Source: Ustulina deusta
Taxonomy: Eukaryota; Ascomycota; Sordariomycetes; Xylariales; Xylariaceae
NCBI GenBank assembly: GCA_023159155.1
Contig: JAJNNX010000059.1
Span: 186,001-250,000 of the forward strand
Length of the DNA stretch: 64,000 nucleotides
Direction of reading: 5' to 3'
The notes under the pieces: generated by a model
Seen by the model: the letters and a program-made list of their open reading frames with translations, nothing else
Database searches by the model: none
What the model was told of the DNA's origin: nothing
In this document: positions 52,879-64,000 of the stretch, one piece after another
Position numbering within the stretch: position 1 is the stretch's first letter
How the letters are laid out: the number at the start of each line of letters is the position of its first letter
Translations under genes and position numbers: made by a program

Positions 52879-53754
52879 TCACAGGGCTTCTGGTAACATA
52901 CTATACGTCGTTTTCGGCGTTGAAGGTAGACGCCCAGATTTCTCCAATCCGTCAGCCAAGCTGAAACAAGGCTGAGGTGAGCAAATGGTGGTAGCCGGGT
53001 CCGCGACGGCGGAAACGCCGGGAATGATGATGTTCTGTGTGCGAAGTCTTGGTTTCACATGTGTACCGCTGGGAAATAGAAGGGATCGGCAATCCGACTG
53101 GGTATCATCTTGAATGCTGCACACGCCAGCAATCACAATGTCAAGAATTCCTGCGATGTTATCTGTAGTAATCAGATATTGATCCTCTGGCAATACTGAT
53201 ATGTTGAGCTGGGGTTTATCTAGTGCCGTCTGAATTGACGACAGAGGCATATCATTTCCACTGATCCCTGTCGTAGCTGGTTTCCCAGAACTGTCATTCT
53301 GTCGTCTTGCAGCTAAAAAGGCACGAACATTGCATACGATGCCATCTATTCCTTGCTTGCTGAAACGGCCGTCAAGCTGTGCTCGAGTGATAGTCGGTAA
53401 GCGGTCCTGGTCGTGGCATGGAGGTAAATCCTGCTCCCCGCGCGTGACTGAGCTGCAGCGTCGAGCCACCATGATTGGCGCAGGTGACGAGGCCAGCTTA
53501 TCTGTATTAGAATTGGCAGTAGATGCGGCTTTGTCCGATAAAGCAGCTTCTGTCGGGGGCAGACAGACTGACGCGAGAGGTTCCGAAGGTCGCGCTGCGG
53601 AATTGACATCCTCTGGTAGCTGTTCCTTTTCCTGCTTCGGTCTCTGTGGCCCAATGACACTCACAAGTCGACTCGTAGGCTGGCTTGAATAAGCACTGAA
53701 GAACTGATCATCCTCAACGCTTGCAAAGGATATTCGATCTGATGGAAGGACCAT
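52879..53754 (-). CDS. Hypothetical protein, possibly 5' part of a larger gene
   Basis: An open frame of 291 codons starting with ATG at 53754 (MVLPSDRISFASVEDD). The protein is polar and Ser/Pro/Thr-rich, with one stretch (YLITTDNIAGILDIVIAGVC) of moderate hydrophobicity and no recognised domain. Near its end a GTATGT donor follows ACGACGTATA, but splicing from it to the acceptor before 52740 would shift the frame of the next open stretch. The pair may be a lineage-specific gene with an exon structure I cannot resolve. Low similarity to any family I know. Confidence 0.4.
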   Translation of the reverse strand: MVLPSDRISFASVEDDQFFSAYSSQPTSRLVSVIGPQRPKQEKEQLPEDVNSAARPSEPLASVCLPPTEAALSDKAASTANSNTDKLASSPAPIMVARRCSSVTRGEQDLPPCHDQDRLPTITRAQLDGRFSKQGIDGIVCNVRAFLAARRQNDSSGKPATTGISGNDMPLSSIQTALDKPQLNISVLPEDQYLITTDNIAGILDIVIAGVCSIQDDTQSDCRSLLFPSGTHVKPRLRTQNIIIPGVSAVADPATTICSPQPCFSLADGLEKSGRLPSTPKTTYSMLPEAL

Positions 53755-54817
53755 GATGATGGACGATTATTGAATTACCACTTCTTCATATCTCAAATTC
53801 AACGGTGGTTTGCTCGATACCATCTAGTTTTTAGCCTAGGTACGATAGAGATATCAATCTGGAATCCATTAGGTGGAGAGAGTGTTGAAGAGAGGCACAG
53901 AGCCTGGGAGATCATATATGAGTAAGTGGTGGTGGAACAAGTACGGGGAATGGGCTTGTTAGTACTTGCCATAATGGGCTATGAGATCGAACTGAAGGCA
54001 GGCGGATGTAGCGAGCCTCAGGATCAGGCAAGTACATTGGCAACTTGCATTACCTCGAAAGAGATGCGCGCCCTAGAATGGAAGCGGTTGCCTTTATTTA
54101 GCATGGTCAAGCACAGCGCTCTCACCAACATGTAAACGAGTTTCTAAATACGAGGGATGCTGCAAATCGAATTAATTTTTATAGTAAACCGAAACCCCGA
54201 CACACCTAGAATCACCCCTACTCCAAGGCAATGCAGCCCCTCAAGTATATATAATAGCGTTAGTATTAGGAGTCGACTACATCACAATAAACAGACCATA
54301 AGGGGACGGCTTGAGCGACGATGCGTGTCAGTGTTGAGCACCGCCCAATGTACTGGAGGATAGGGAAGCTACTATTTGCATTGTGCGTTTCTTCTTCTCC
54401 TCCGAGTGGCAGGTCTGTTGATTGGTTCTAGTCTAGGTCCACGATGGAAGGTACAAGTTCTCTATTGAGGCTTTAGCGATACTATGAGGCACTGATATAG
54501 GAGAGAGTTCTGACATGACGATATTTTGAAAAAAGAAGATTCAGATGACATTAAGTTCAATATTAACGACATCAACAGATTTGAATGTTGAGCAAGGGGT
54601 ACTCCAGGGTATCATAGGTAAATGTGCAAAGTAGAGTGGGGATCCATCATTCATACCAAAACAAGACAAAACCTGCAGATACGTCGTGTCAAATTCTTGA
54701 CGCCTAAGATTTGTGGACAAATGCAAGAAGTTACGCCTCCCAATGCGTGACGGAAGGAAATATATTAGAAGCAGAATACGCATGAAATGGGGATAGTGAA
54801 GAGCAAGAACGGTGATA
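53755..54817. other. Intergenic
   Basis: About 1.1 kb, AT-rich, between the hypothetical gene start and the 3' end of the Gem1 gene. Short frames only. Confidence 0.55.
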
Positions 54818-56784
54818 TCAAACAGAGTTCGTGGATCGCCTCCAAATCATAAACGCGGCCACGGCTGCACAAGTTGTCGCTCCGAGTGCAAGATAGAGGC
54901 TCGTCCGGTCTGGGGGCGGTTCCTCGCTTTTGGGGAATGCGGTGCTCGGATTTGTAGCGGCCTCGGCAAGCGCAACGAAGAGTTCTCCTATGCTATTCCA
55001 TGTGACACTAACATGAACTGGTGTGCCCATCATGAGACTCGAGGTATACTGATCGGGCTGCAGCTCGCATCGTTGTGTTGTCTTGTCCCTGTCCGCTTTC
55101 AAGGCCGTGTATATCGAAGGGAGATCATCGAGATGTGGATATCGCTTTCGGAGTTCGACAATGTGTGAAAAGGAATCCGGATCTGACGAGTCGTACGAGT
55201 AGCAAATGAGATCGCAAGCGTCCAACTTGGTCTGGTTGTCTAGTATAGCGGGTTCTAACTCGCCAAGCTCCTCCAGGATTAAGTAACATTGCTTCCCGCC
55301 CGGAAGTTCAACGCTATTTACGGCTCTGCGAGGCTTGATGGTAGGATGATATAGGCCGTCAAATGGTCGATTGAGGAAGGAGTCCAGTAGGGATGATTTG
55401 CCGGCTGCAGCCGCGCCGATAATATAGCATAGGACCACATTGCGTTCCACTTTACCGGGACGCGTCCTTCTCTTGCGTGGCCGTGTCACCTTCAACGCCG
55501 AAGTCAGTGAGCTTCGGGGACTTGGGGGTTCAAAACCTAGATAGGCAAGATATTCCAATGTCGTCTTTGGCTCTAGGAAGGTGGTCATGCTCCACTGGGC
55601 AAGCCAACCTTGCAGCGTAATATAACCAGCCTCGTTGCGAACCGTTGAGGATGGGAACGAAGCTTCAACCCACGACTGAGGTGGTCCCGGAGTAGGAGCA
55701 AATAGTGCTTCAAGCTCTTGGTCGTTCAAACCTCCATCATTATCTTTATCAAACAATAAGAAAAGATCCATAAAAAAGCGATATCCCGCGGGGCTTAGCT
55801 CGGCAGAGGCATATTCTGGCACATCGAATTTGGGATGGATGAAGCTGTCCGCCAAGCTCAAGCTATCGGTATAGTGATATTTGCGCAGTATTACCCAGAT
55901 CGTCTCGTGACGTCCCTTTTCTGCATACATCTTGTTCAGCTGAAGAAAGCCCTTCATACTGACACCTTTCTCAGTATCGGAGCCAGGAACGGACTTGGAA
56001 ATGGACAGCTTGATATTATCGAGATCTTCGGGCGTCAAAGGCTTGTCGAAGCATTTAGCCTGAAAATCCTGGATTTCCCGATCGTTCAAGAAGCCATCCT
56101 GGTCCTTGTCGCAGAGATAAAACACCCTTTTGAGGGCTAATACACATGCGGGTTTGAGACAACCCTCCTTGTAATCAAAGAGCGGCGCAATAGGATGTGT
56201 TACAGCTTTTTGGCACAAGAAGAAAGTTTCATTGACATTCGAGTGTTCTCGAGCGCTGGCACGTATACAGGAATCGATCTCGCGGAATTCGCTCATGACG
56301 GGTAGCATCTCCTCTTCGACAACCTGGGAGGTGGGGTTTTCAGTCAAGTCGGACTTGTTGGCACATAGGACAACAGGGACGTTGACGCCAAGCGAGCGAA
56401 AGTAGGGCATCCAAAAAAGAGCAACGCGCTCATAGCTATAGTGGTCGGAATAGACCAGAAGAATGACGTTCGACTTGCGGATTTCCTTCCGAAGGGTTGT
56501 TCGGTCTTGCGGACGGGCAGAGGTATCGACGATGGTGGTGGTGACATTTTCGGGCGTGCCGATGCTGGGCGGGATTGTGATCTGGGGGAGAACCGGCTGG
56601 ATCTTGTTGCTCACGAAAACATCCTTGACGAGTGACGCAATGAGGCTCGACTTTCCGGTGCCTTCGTCGCCACAAACACAGATGCGAACTAATCGATAGG
56701 CAGTTGTCAGCACGAATGGGATACAGATTGGATGCGATTCAGAACGAGGGGCTAGGAAAGGCAACGGTGTGCACCTGTGGCCAT
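54818..56784 (-). CDS. GEM1: Mitochondrial Rho GTPase Gem1/Miro
   Basis: Two minus-strand exons: a 10-base first coding exon 56784-56775 (ATGGCCACAG), an 86-base intron, and 56688-54818; 626 residues. The splice restores the family start [19 protein letters not shown]. GTPase domain 1 has the P-loop GDEGTGKS (residues 10-17) and NKSD (LCANKSDL). Two EF-hand regions follow, [12 protein letters not shown] and [12 protein letters not shown], with complete acidic ligands. GTPase domain 2 has [11 protein letters not shown]; its guanine-specificity loop reads ALKADRD rather than TKxD. A C-terminal tail anchor ([20 protein letters not shown]) inserts into the mitochondrial outer membrane. Family knowledge: Gem1 is needed for mitochondrial shape and inheritance and is part of ER-mitochondria contacts in yeast. 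The frame is open upstream of the true acceptor, which would mislead a single-exon prediction. Confidence 0.95.
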
Positions 56785-58018
56785 GTTGATGTAGCACTAT
56801 GGTGGTGTCCAAGGTCTCTCTGGTGAAGCACTTGTACTTATAGCGAGGCCATCCCTGGGGGTCAGCGAGCCCCCTGCGATATACGTGTCACTACTGTTGC
56901 AAACGATTTGGCTCGGGAGAAGTCAAGGGTGATGCTGCTGAAGCTGCCGATGAATAGGCGATAGGAGCTGTGGTACAATGGAATGCGGGCGCTCTGGAGC
57001 AAGCTGGATTTGGGATGGGATGGGATGGTGAAGGTGATCGATAACAAGGATTAGAGTCCTTCCGATTAGCTGGTCTGGAGTAAACAATCGGTTTCCATTA
57101 GTGCAAATACCCTGTATGTTAGAGCTCAGGGAGGGGTTTTCGGCTACCTAATAGGCGTTCATTTACTTATAGGTACCCAGTACTGCAATACGTTTTGGGC
57201 AGGTACCTTACTTTGGGTACCTATCCACCAATCCGCGCTACCAAGGAGGTAGGTACCTCGGTAGACCACCAAGAGAGAAGCTGAGACATGGGGAGGCGAA
57301 AATGTACTGTACAGGTAGCTGGAAAAACATAGTGCATGTAGGTATTGCAGGTAGGTACCAGGTTTGCTGGTTTATGGCCGATTTTCCCCTCATCCCGCAC
57401 CTGCACCAACAAGGATCTCACCATAATAACGCAACCCATTATAACTACACTACATGAGGTATGATGGTAACAGTACTAGTAGATAGCGTAGACAAGATGT
57501 AGGTATTTAGGTATTATTTTATAAATGGTCCAGTAAAGACACCTACATGTAGGTCCCTAATCCTAGCTGTGTCCCTACTTTACCCCACAAGAAGGACCCA
57601 GGCTGTCAAGCACCTGCAGCAAGGCAAATCCCTGTCACCATGCCACGCTGCTGATGGAGGTAGCCGAGTTACCTGAATTGGCTAACAGCGCAAGCGTTTC
57701 AACGGCGACTCTCTCTTGAACTCGCTCCTCTTACACACTCACTCCCACCACCTCACTTCTTCTCATCCGTTTCCGTGTGCTCCAACTGCTGTCCACATGC
57801 ATGAGTGCTATCATTATGGAAGTCTCATCCTAGTCAGCTGTTAACCGTCTAATCGTCGCATGTGTACTGTACGTTTTTCCTTGTTGCCGGATAAGTCCAA
57901 TCGGACCCCTGTCGGCGCCAGAGGACAGACCGGAGGTTGAGAAACCTAGAATTCTCAACAACGTTTCGACAGCCCGAACTTTCTCCCACTACCGGCCTCC
58001 GATCAATTGTCTCTGGCC
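56785..58018. other. Divergent promoter region of Gem1 and CreC
   Basis: About 1.2 kb rich in TAGGTACC/GGTACCTA microrepeats at 57150-57380. The final 300 bases before the CreC ATG are pyrimidine-rich. No gene seen; small frames are not convincing. Confidence 0.6.
57150..57380. repeat. TAGGTACC microrepeat cluster
   Basis: At least eight copies of AGGTACC/GGTACCT and related TAGGTA motifs in 230 bases between two divergent genes. They are the same motif family as at 1320-1560. GGTACC is itself palindromic. Confidence 0.65.
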
Positions 58019-60287
58019 ATGTTGTAAGCGCCCCCCGCGAGGAGGCCCTGGCTCTGCTTGTGCTCCCTCCTCCGTGACGCTCGGATGGCGCACATAATGG
58101 CTCACCACTGCCTCGCCGGCGATTAGTAGCGTGCTCCCCCCTCCGCCGAGATATCCCACCCAGGCGGCATACAATGCTGCTCTCGCCGCGGGTCATGCGA
58201 CCCCCATGATCGAGACCAACAACATATTGTCAACTCCCGAAGACCAGTTTCTTGTTGGAGAGGGTATGCGCCCCGCCCCCGCCCCGCCTCGTTGCTCGCT
58301 GCACCGCCTCTCTCCAGGACCGGCCGCTGAAGCGCTGCAATAGGAACATACGTCCTCAAAGAAGATTTACTCCTCGCGACACCGCCGCCCCATCCCTCAG
58401 AGGCCCCCATCGTCAACCCGAACCCGCTTGCCACGACCCCCCAACCCGCTACTGCTGGCACCAAAGCCTCCCTCCTGAGTCTCGACGCGCGTCGGCCGCC
58501 CCCCGTTTTCTATAAACTCGCCGCCGCAACGGCAGCCCTACCCGGCAGCATAGCCGAACATCCCAACGAGTGGAGGCTGTCGAATGATGCCAAGATTAGC
58601 AGCGATGGGGAGGGTCGAGGGACATCGGTTAGTGATGTTGGCGCCCCAGGTTCTGCTACAGCTGTATCTGCGCCGGCGTTTGGTGATGGGAATGCGCTCC
58701 TCGCTCCTGAGAGGTTTAAGGACCCGAATAAGCGCCGGAAGCCAAAGAACAATATGACCAAGAGCAATTCATCCTTCATCTCACGCGTCATCATTAATGA
58801 GTCCTTCTCCAAGAAGATGGCAGATCGGCCAAATGACGGAATCTTCGTATTCGCAAACATCAACCGTGCTTTCCAATGGCTAGACCTATCATCCCCTACG
58901 AAGGCTGACTACTTGACCAAGATACTCTTCACTAAGGCCCACTGCCTCAGTCACGATGTCAACTTAGTCACGAAGAGCTCTAGTCATATAGATATCATCA
59001 TGGGATTCTCTACCGGTGAGGTCATTTGGTGGGAGGCAATGTCTCAGCGATATACGAGACTGAACAAAAACGTAAGCAGTATGAGCCCACAGTCATCACT
59101 AGCTAAAATTGATCGTGTCACCTAGGGCGTTATCAACAAGACTCCGGTATCGCAGATACGCTGGATCCCTGGAGCTGAAAACCTCTTCCTGGCTGCACAT
59201 ATGGATGGCTCGTTGGTCGTCTATGACAAGGAGAAAGAAGACGCTGTTTTCAGCCAGGATGACGAGGAGGTTCAGCCGAATGACGAGAATACGCCCTCTC
59301 ATATTAAGCCTTCAGATAAAATTTCCGTATTGAAGTCTGTTCATTCGAAGAATCAGAAAACCAACCCAGTTGCTGTCTGGAAGCTTTCAAATCAACGAAT
59401 CAATGCATTCAATTTTTCTCCCGATAATCGCCATCTAGCCGTGGTTTCAGAAGATGGGACGATGCGGATCATCGACTATCTCAAGGAAGAGTAAGGCATT
59501 CGATGCTCGCACAATCGTACCTCGGAAAAGACTGACACAAGGTATGATAGATTGCTTGGCTTGTATAATGCGTACTATGGTGGATTTACCTGCGTTTGCT
59601 GGTCCCCAGACGGTAAATATGTCCTAACGGGAGGACAAGACGACCTGATTTCCATTTGGTATCCTCAAGAAACCACACTCGTAGCACGATGTCAGGGGCA
59701 CCAATCGTGGGTGACCTCAGTTGCTTTCGACCCGTGGAGGTGCGATGAGAAAAATTACCGCTTCGGCAGTGTAGGAGAGGACTGCCGACTGTGCCTGTGG
59801 GATTTTAACGTAGGAATGTTGCATAAACCGAAAATTGTGAGTCTCCCTAGTACTGTAACTATGTCTATCTGCTTAGCCTCTAGTCGTCGCACCGACAACG
59901 CGGCTCAGTCTCGTCCCGTGTACCAACCCTGAACCGCGCCGAAACCCAGGGTACATCCCCGGGTAGGATACGCTCAGGGTCGACGAATTCGGCCGTAGAC
60001 GGCGATGAAACAGGAATAAGTATTAATTATCCCGTCGAGCCGCGGTCCAACGTGGCAATACTACCTCCAGTATTGACCAAGATCGCCGACAAGGATCCGC
60101 TAAGTTGGATCACATTCACTGAAGAATCTATCATGACTAGCTGCAAGTCCGGTGAGTTTAATCTACGATTCGGCAGTGAGCTATGCTGACGTCGTTGGAT
60201 GTAGGTCATATCCGAACCTGGAGTCGACCATCAGATTCTCTTATTCATTCAAATGAAGGAATGCATAATTCGACGGACGTTATATAA
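58019..60287 (+). CDS. creC: WD40 protein CreC (carbon catabolite repression, CreB partner)
   Basis: Seven exons: 58019-58023, 58130-58263, 58344-59071, 59126-59490, 59551-59836, 59884-60151 and 60205-60287. They give 622 residues, and all phases close. The first coding exon is only five bases (ATGTT). Joined to CGTGCTC it encodes [11 protein letters not shown], the expected CreC N-terminus; without it the frame has no ATG. Next come [20 protein letters not shown] and [20 protein letters not shown], a Pro-rich region, the KKPKNN-like linker ([19 protein letters not shown]) and five WD40-like repeats. Examples are [61 protein letters not shown] and [16 protein letters not shown] final partial repeat ends [10 protein letters not shown]. 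In Aspergillus, CreC binds and stabilises the deubiquitinase CreB, which opposes CreA/CreD-linked repression. Confidence 0.93.
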
Positions 60288-63200
60288 GCGCTACTGGGTT
60301 CAAGGTTCGGCGCCATTTTTCTGTATCCCATAAAGCACTACTGGACGGTATTGACCTTCCCAAATCATGGCCGTTTCAACAGGCTTTAGTGCCTGAATCT
60401 AAATCGCCTTTCTATAGAGCCTATCGGACAGCTATCACCACTTTAATATTTTCTGCATCACAAACTAACTGATATCAGCGGTACCTAGCCAGTCCGCGAT
60501 AAATGTGGCGCGATAGATGTTATATCGCCTTTGTATGGACGTCGTAGGATAGGGTAGCAAACACATCGGTGGCCTAGAGCGCACAATAGACTATGTTATG
60601 GATAGCCTCCATTTTAGAAATATTCAAAATGTATATGGCATTATATTCTATGCTACTCGGCCGAGTAGACTAGTTATCGGTGTTCAGGAAAGATGATGCA
60701 CGTGTTTATAAACGCTTCGCGTTAGCGCAGCTAGAGATATTCGCAGTCGACGCTAATATACCGCTTTCCCCCTCCGTCCTATTCCACCATCTTTGCTGTC
60801 CACCTAAGTTATCTAGTAGCAGTTGCGTTGAATGACCAGCTGCTTCCATGCTTCTCTGGAACAAGCTATGTATGCATAAGCGTTCTGAAAGAAGGTCATA
60901 CAGAGTGAAGCGGACTCTTTGTATGAAGGTATGTATCTCTACTAGCAGTTACTTCTGAGCTGGTAGATGGAGAGCTAGAAGTACGGACTTCATCAATACA
61001 CACACATCCAAGTGTATTGTAGCATGATGTAGGTAGGTAGTGGATGAAAGAACTATAAGAGCCCTTCATGACCCCCACGTGGGGCTACAATGTGTCGTTT
61101 GATATCAACCAAAAAAATGTGGTCGTAAGAGCTTCCGTCTGACCTCATTCAGCGGGGCCGTCTAATAACAGTCCAATTATTTACCCATGATCTATCTTCT
61201 TACTGTAACTGTCGCCTCTCAATATAACAAATTTTTTGAAGACGCACGGCCTCGGCTTCGAGGTTGCGGTGTATTTACTCCCCTTCAAGGTCTGCCAGGA
61301 TTCTCGTCGGGAAATCTCGTATGGACAATTCGGTTCTTACCGCTCGGCCCTTTTCTTACACCGCTTGAAGAGGTTTGATAAAGACTGAAAATTTTCGATT
61401 CTGCACCGTGAGAAATAAGACTCCCGCAACATTGAGCCTTTTGAATAGACCCTTCTCGGCCAGTGTAGGTGGATCGTAGGTGTGGAGATGGAGAGAGGGA
61501 AAGTTGGCGGGTTTAAGTTTCGCCGACAGCGAAATCTTAGTACGTTCCACTTGCGCCGTGATGATCGTTGATATTCTTCAGTGCTATACCGGATTACCCT
61601 GATCCTATCTAAGCAAGCCACTTTCTCGCATTAAATCCTCTTCTCCTGTCTTAGATTCGAATTGCCCAGAAATCTTGAGGCTGAAGCGATATGGGTAGGC
61701 AAGCACATGTTTGTACCTTATTAGTACAGACTATATAAGTAGCAGCGCATATCGCGCCGCTTGCGCCAACCACATAATGCCAAGGTGTCACTTTATCTTC
61801 ATGAACACCCTTAGTTACCTTAGTAAGAGGCTCAAGCGCTCATTTTCCTAGTTTCATTGGCCAGAAGGTTCCACTACCGTTGCTTAGAACATGTTTGCTA
61901 ATCTGCTTGGGAAAACAGCGTTTAAACTTATTAGCTTATTTGTTAACGTACTGTAGATTTAAGACGACGAGTCTCTATAATTACCTAGCTAGTTACCTGT
62001 AATCGTCACAAGCGTCTCCAAAAGCAGACCGCCGCTGCGTGCCGTACCAAGCAAGACGGATCGTAGATAGTGAATCAGAACTAGAGGCTGAGCCTGATCG
62101 CCAAAGTTCGGCGTTGACCGTCACATCACGGACCGCGTAACCGAATCACGGAGCCTCTGGGCGGTTCTGTCGGTCTAGAGTCCAAGTCTCCTGTCGTATC
62201 ATGTACCTCGCTTGGTTTAAGACGCTCCGTTCGATTCCCCGGATTCAAGCAGCATATTCGGACCATGATCGACCCATTTCGGCAAATAGTGCGATCGTAC
62301 GTGCTCTGCACCTCGGTACTACGCGACTACAGCAACAAGGGAGCCCGGTTTAATGCTTTGCCGGTCACTGTGCATTAAGCTGAGAACAGCGACTGCAAGC
62401 TAGTACCTATGCAGGCATATGAAGATATCGCTGCCCTCAAAAACTCTATATTGTTCTCTTCTGAGATGGAACCGGGCCCTAATGTCAGGGCCATCAGCTG
62501 AGCCGTGGCCGTGGGTAGACTCAAGGGGCATGCCCATCGCATCGGCTTTCCTATTCCCGTAAGCCAAGCTGCCCTGAAGCCATGCCTATACATGTAATAC
62601 CATCTTGACGACTCCCAGGAATCTTATAACCGGCTTCCTTCTTAATTGCTTTGAGAGCACGACGTGTAGATAGCACATGATGAATGGCTTTTTACATTTC
62701 AAGGCGCAGAAAGGCGCAGACAGACGCGAACGGTACAGCCCCGTCGCCAGGCAGCCCAAAGTTATTTCAGGATCGCATGTTGTAACATATAAATCCAATC
62801 CAGCCTACATGAAACTCTACATGCATCGCTATGTATCGTTGCGTTCTATGTCTGGATCGCGCGATCAGGTATCCACCCATATAGCTTCTCCAGTTACACC
62901 AGCCCGCTAGCGGATATTTACAAGTGTCAAGCACAAAGAAAGATAAAAAGACAGGATGACATCCCAGCTCTTATCTAGTCAGGAACATTCAGACGTAATC
63001 ATAGGCAGTACACAGCTAAACCACGTATAAAATACCATGTGCTATTATGGGTCAAATACCTACGGGTAGGTCAAATAGCACATCGTACCCGGTTTCCCCT
63101 CCGCCGAGCACCGAATACCTACCCCTGCAGTTGGTTGTTGATCACATTCCATTTTTACCGCGCAATGGTCGGCGGGCTCTGACTGCACGAGCGCAGTGTG

Positions 63201-63970
63201 AATGACGACTCCGGATGTCTCCGCGGCCAAACCACTTGATCCAGGTAGCTTGTCGTGACCTTACTATGCCGTGCACTATATAGAGAGCCCGAGGTAGGCG
63301 ACCTATGTAGGTACCGTATGCACTTGTCTGTGGCAGCAGTAGCGCGGGCCGTCTTCGTGTGCCACCGATTCCATGCTAGAGCTGACGGTCGCTCCCCGAA
63401 GACGGCGAGGGTTTGCGCGGCACCTCTTTTCGTAATTATTCGTTGATTCGCGCCGTGACTGCTTTTCTAGATTTCATTCCACGCGGCCGTGTTGACACTC
63501 CTCAAACCCTCGTCGCATTATTGAGGCTTCTAACCCTTTCCCGCTGCATTCTAGCTCATAGCGAGCAGACACCCAATACCGCCCATTCCAACATAAACTC
63601 TAACCCAGTTGGGTATCCATCTAATAAACCCATTCTAGGATTGCGCATTTTATCGGCAGCCGTCCTTTATTTCACTCAAGAAACGGGGCGAAAGGGGGGG
63701 CGAAAACCTCATTGCGCGCTTGTTTTTTTTTTTTTTTGAACTGGAAAGAGGATATAAATCTTACATTTTCGGTAGCGCCGCTGCACGCCATTCGCCACTC
63801 CAAATTCTACTGCCTTTGCTTTGATGAAGGCGATTTTGGGTGCATGACTCGCCTGACCACCGCAGGTCCTGCGCTCGGTTGGAAGACTAGCTACAGCTCG
63901 TTTAAATCGTTCCATAGCAGCATTTTACTCCGTATCATACCAGCTCTCCTTACGCAAAAACGACGACGAA
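60288..63970. other. Gene-poor region
   Basis: About 3.7 kb without a supported gene. Seen here: a perfect 16-base palindrome at 60653-60668, TAGGTAGGTAG near 61030, a poly-T run at 63722-63737, and open frames up to 108 codons such as 62375-62593 (minus) that match nothing I know. A GTTCGATTCC string near 62228 resembles a tRNA B box, but no cloverleaf can be drawn around it. Confidence 0.55.
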
Positions 63971-64000
63971 ATGCCATCGTTCAACCCATTCGCCTCAGTT
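63971..64000 (+). CDS. Possible gene start, truncated by window end
   Basis: An ATG at 63971 in a good fungal context (CGACGAAATG) opens a frame, MPSFNPFASV, that runs off the window after ten codons. The preceding 250 bases are promoter-like. The frame is too short to identify. Confidence 0.25.
   Translation, partial: MPSFNPFASV

Noticed and set aside
62140..62245. Possible tRNA from a GTTCGATTCC string near 62228
   Set aside because: The acceptor stem partner of CCCCGGA and a proper A box are not found at the right distance on either side.
1..64000. CRISPR array, prophage or bacterial operon structure
   Set aside because: All genes have fungal introns and domain types; there are no spaced direct repeats or phage genes.

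Overview
The window is nuclear DNA of a filamentous ascomycete (Pezizomycotina, most likely Sordariomycetes). Genes are interrupted by short 47-154 base GT-AG introns with CTAAC/CTGAC-like branch sites. The proteins are typically fungal: a Zn2Cys6 regulator, a HET-domain protein, a DUF7708-NACHT protein, CreC, Gem1 and a Dbf4/NimO-type protein. Intergenic DNA is rich in TAGGTAGGTACCT-like microrepeats, and one relic carries RIP-style C-to-T decay. I cannot name the species.

Layout. 1-5875: gene-free, microrepeat-rich. 5876-13298: housekeeping genes, namely an SREBP-type bHLH factor without membrane segments, an ICP55-like mitochondrial aminopeptidase and a Dbf4/NimO-like activator of the Cdc7 replication kinase. 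14624-21003: a fungal NLR-like protein (DUF7708-NACHT) followed on the same strand by an ankyrin plus von Willebrand A protein. 21389-28600: a type II NADH dehydrogenase/AIF-like flavoprotein, a divergently transcribed Zn2Cys6 regulator, and further on an O-methyltransferase. 29673-31410: ATG12 and a divergent mitochondrial ketopantoate hydroxymethyltransferase. 31411-37300: AT-rich and gene-poor, with one small secreted protein, a 44-base tandem repeat and a RIP-degraded copy of a dispersed fungal gene family. 37307-39806: a conserved hypothetical gene and a wax-synthase-like acyltransferase. 40580-48080: a small cysteine-rich protein, a broken HET gene fragment, a nitrilase and an intact HET gene. 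48808-50400: a glycine-zipper-like small protein behind a perfect CRE, and a cytidine-deaminase-fold protein. 51695-53754: two open frames of unknown nature. 54818-60287: Gem1/Miro GTPase and CreC, divergently transcribed. 60288-64000: gene-poor, with a possible truncated gene start at the right edge.

How the genes fit together. Most conserved genes are unlinked housekeeping functions: replication licensing, autophagy, mitochondrial protein maturation, mitochondrial inheritance and carbon catabolite repression. Between them are accessory islands with self/non-self recognition genes (NACHT, HET), specialised-metabolism-type enzymes (O-methyltransferase, nitrilase, MBOAT) and degraded repeats. 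Exon structures were built by hand from frame, splice consensus and family conservation. The most certain are CreC, Gem1, Dbf4, PanB, ATG12, nitrilase, NACHT and ankyrin-VWA, where all phases close exactly. The 51.7-53.8 kb frames and the gene-poor stretches are uncertain.
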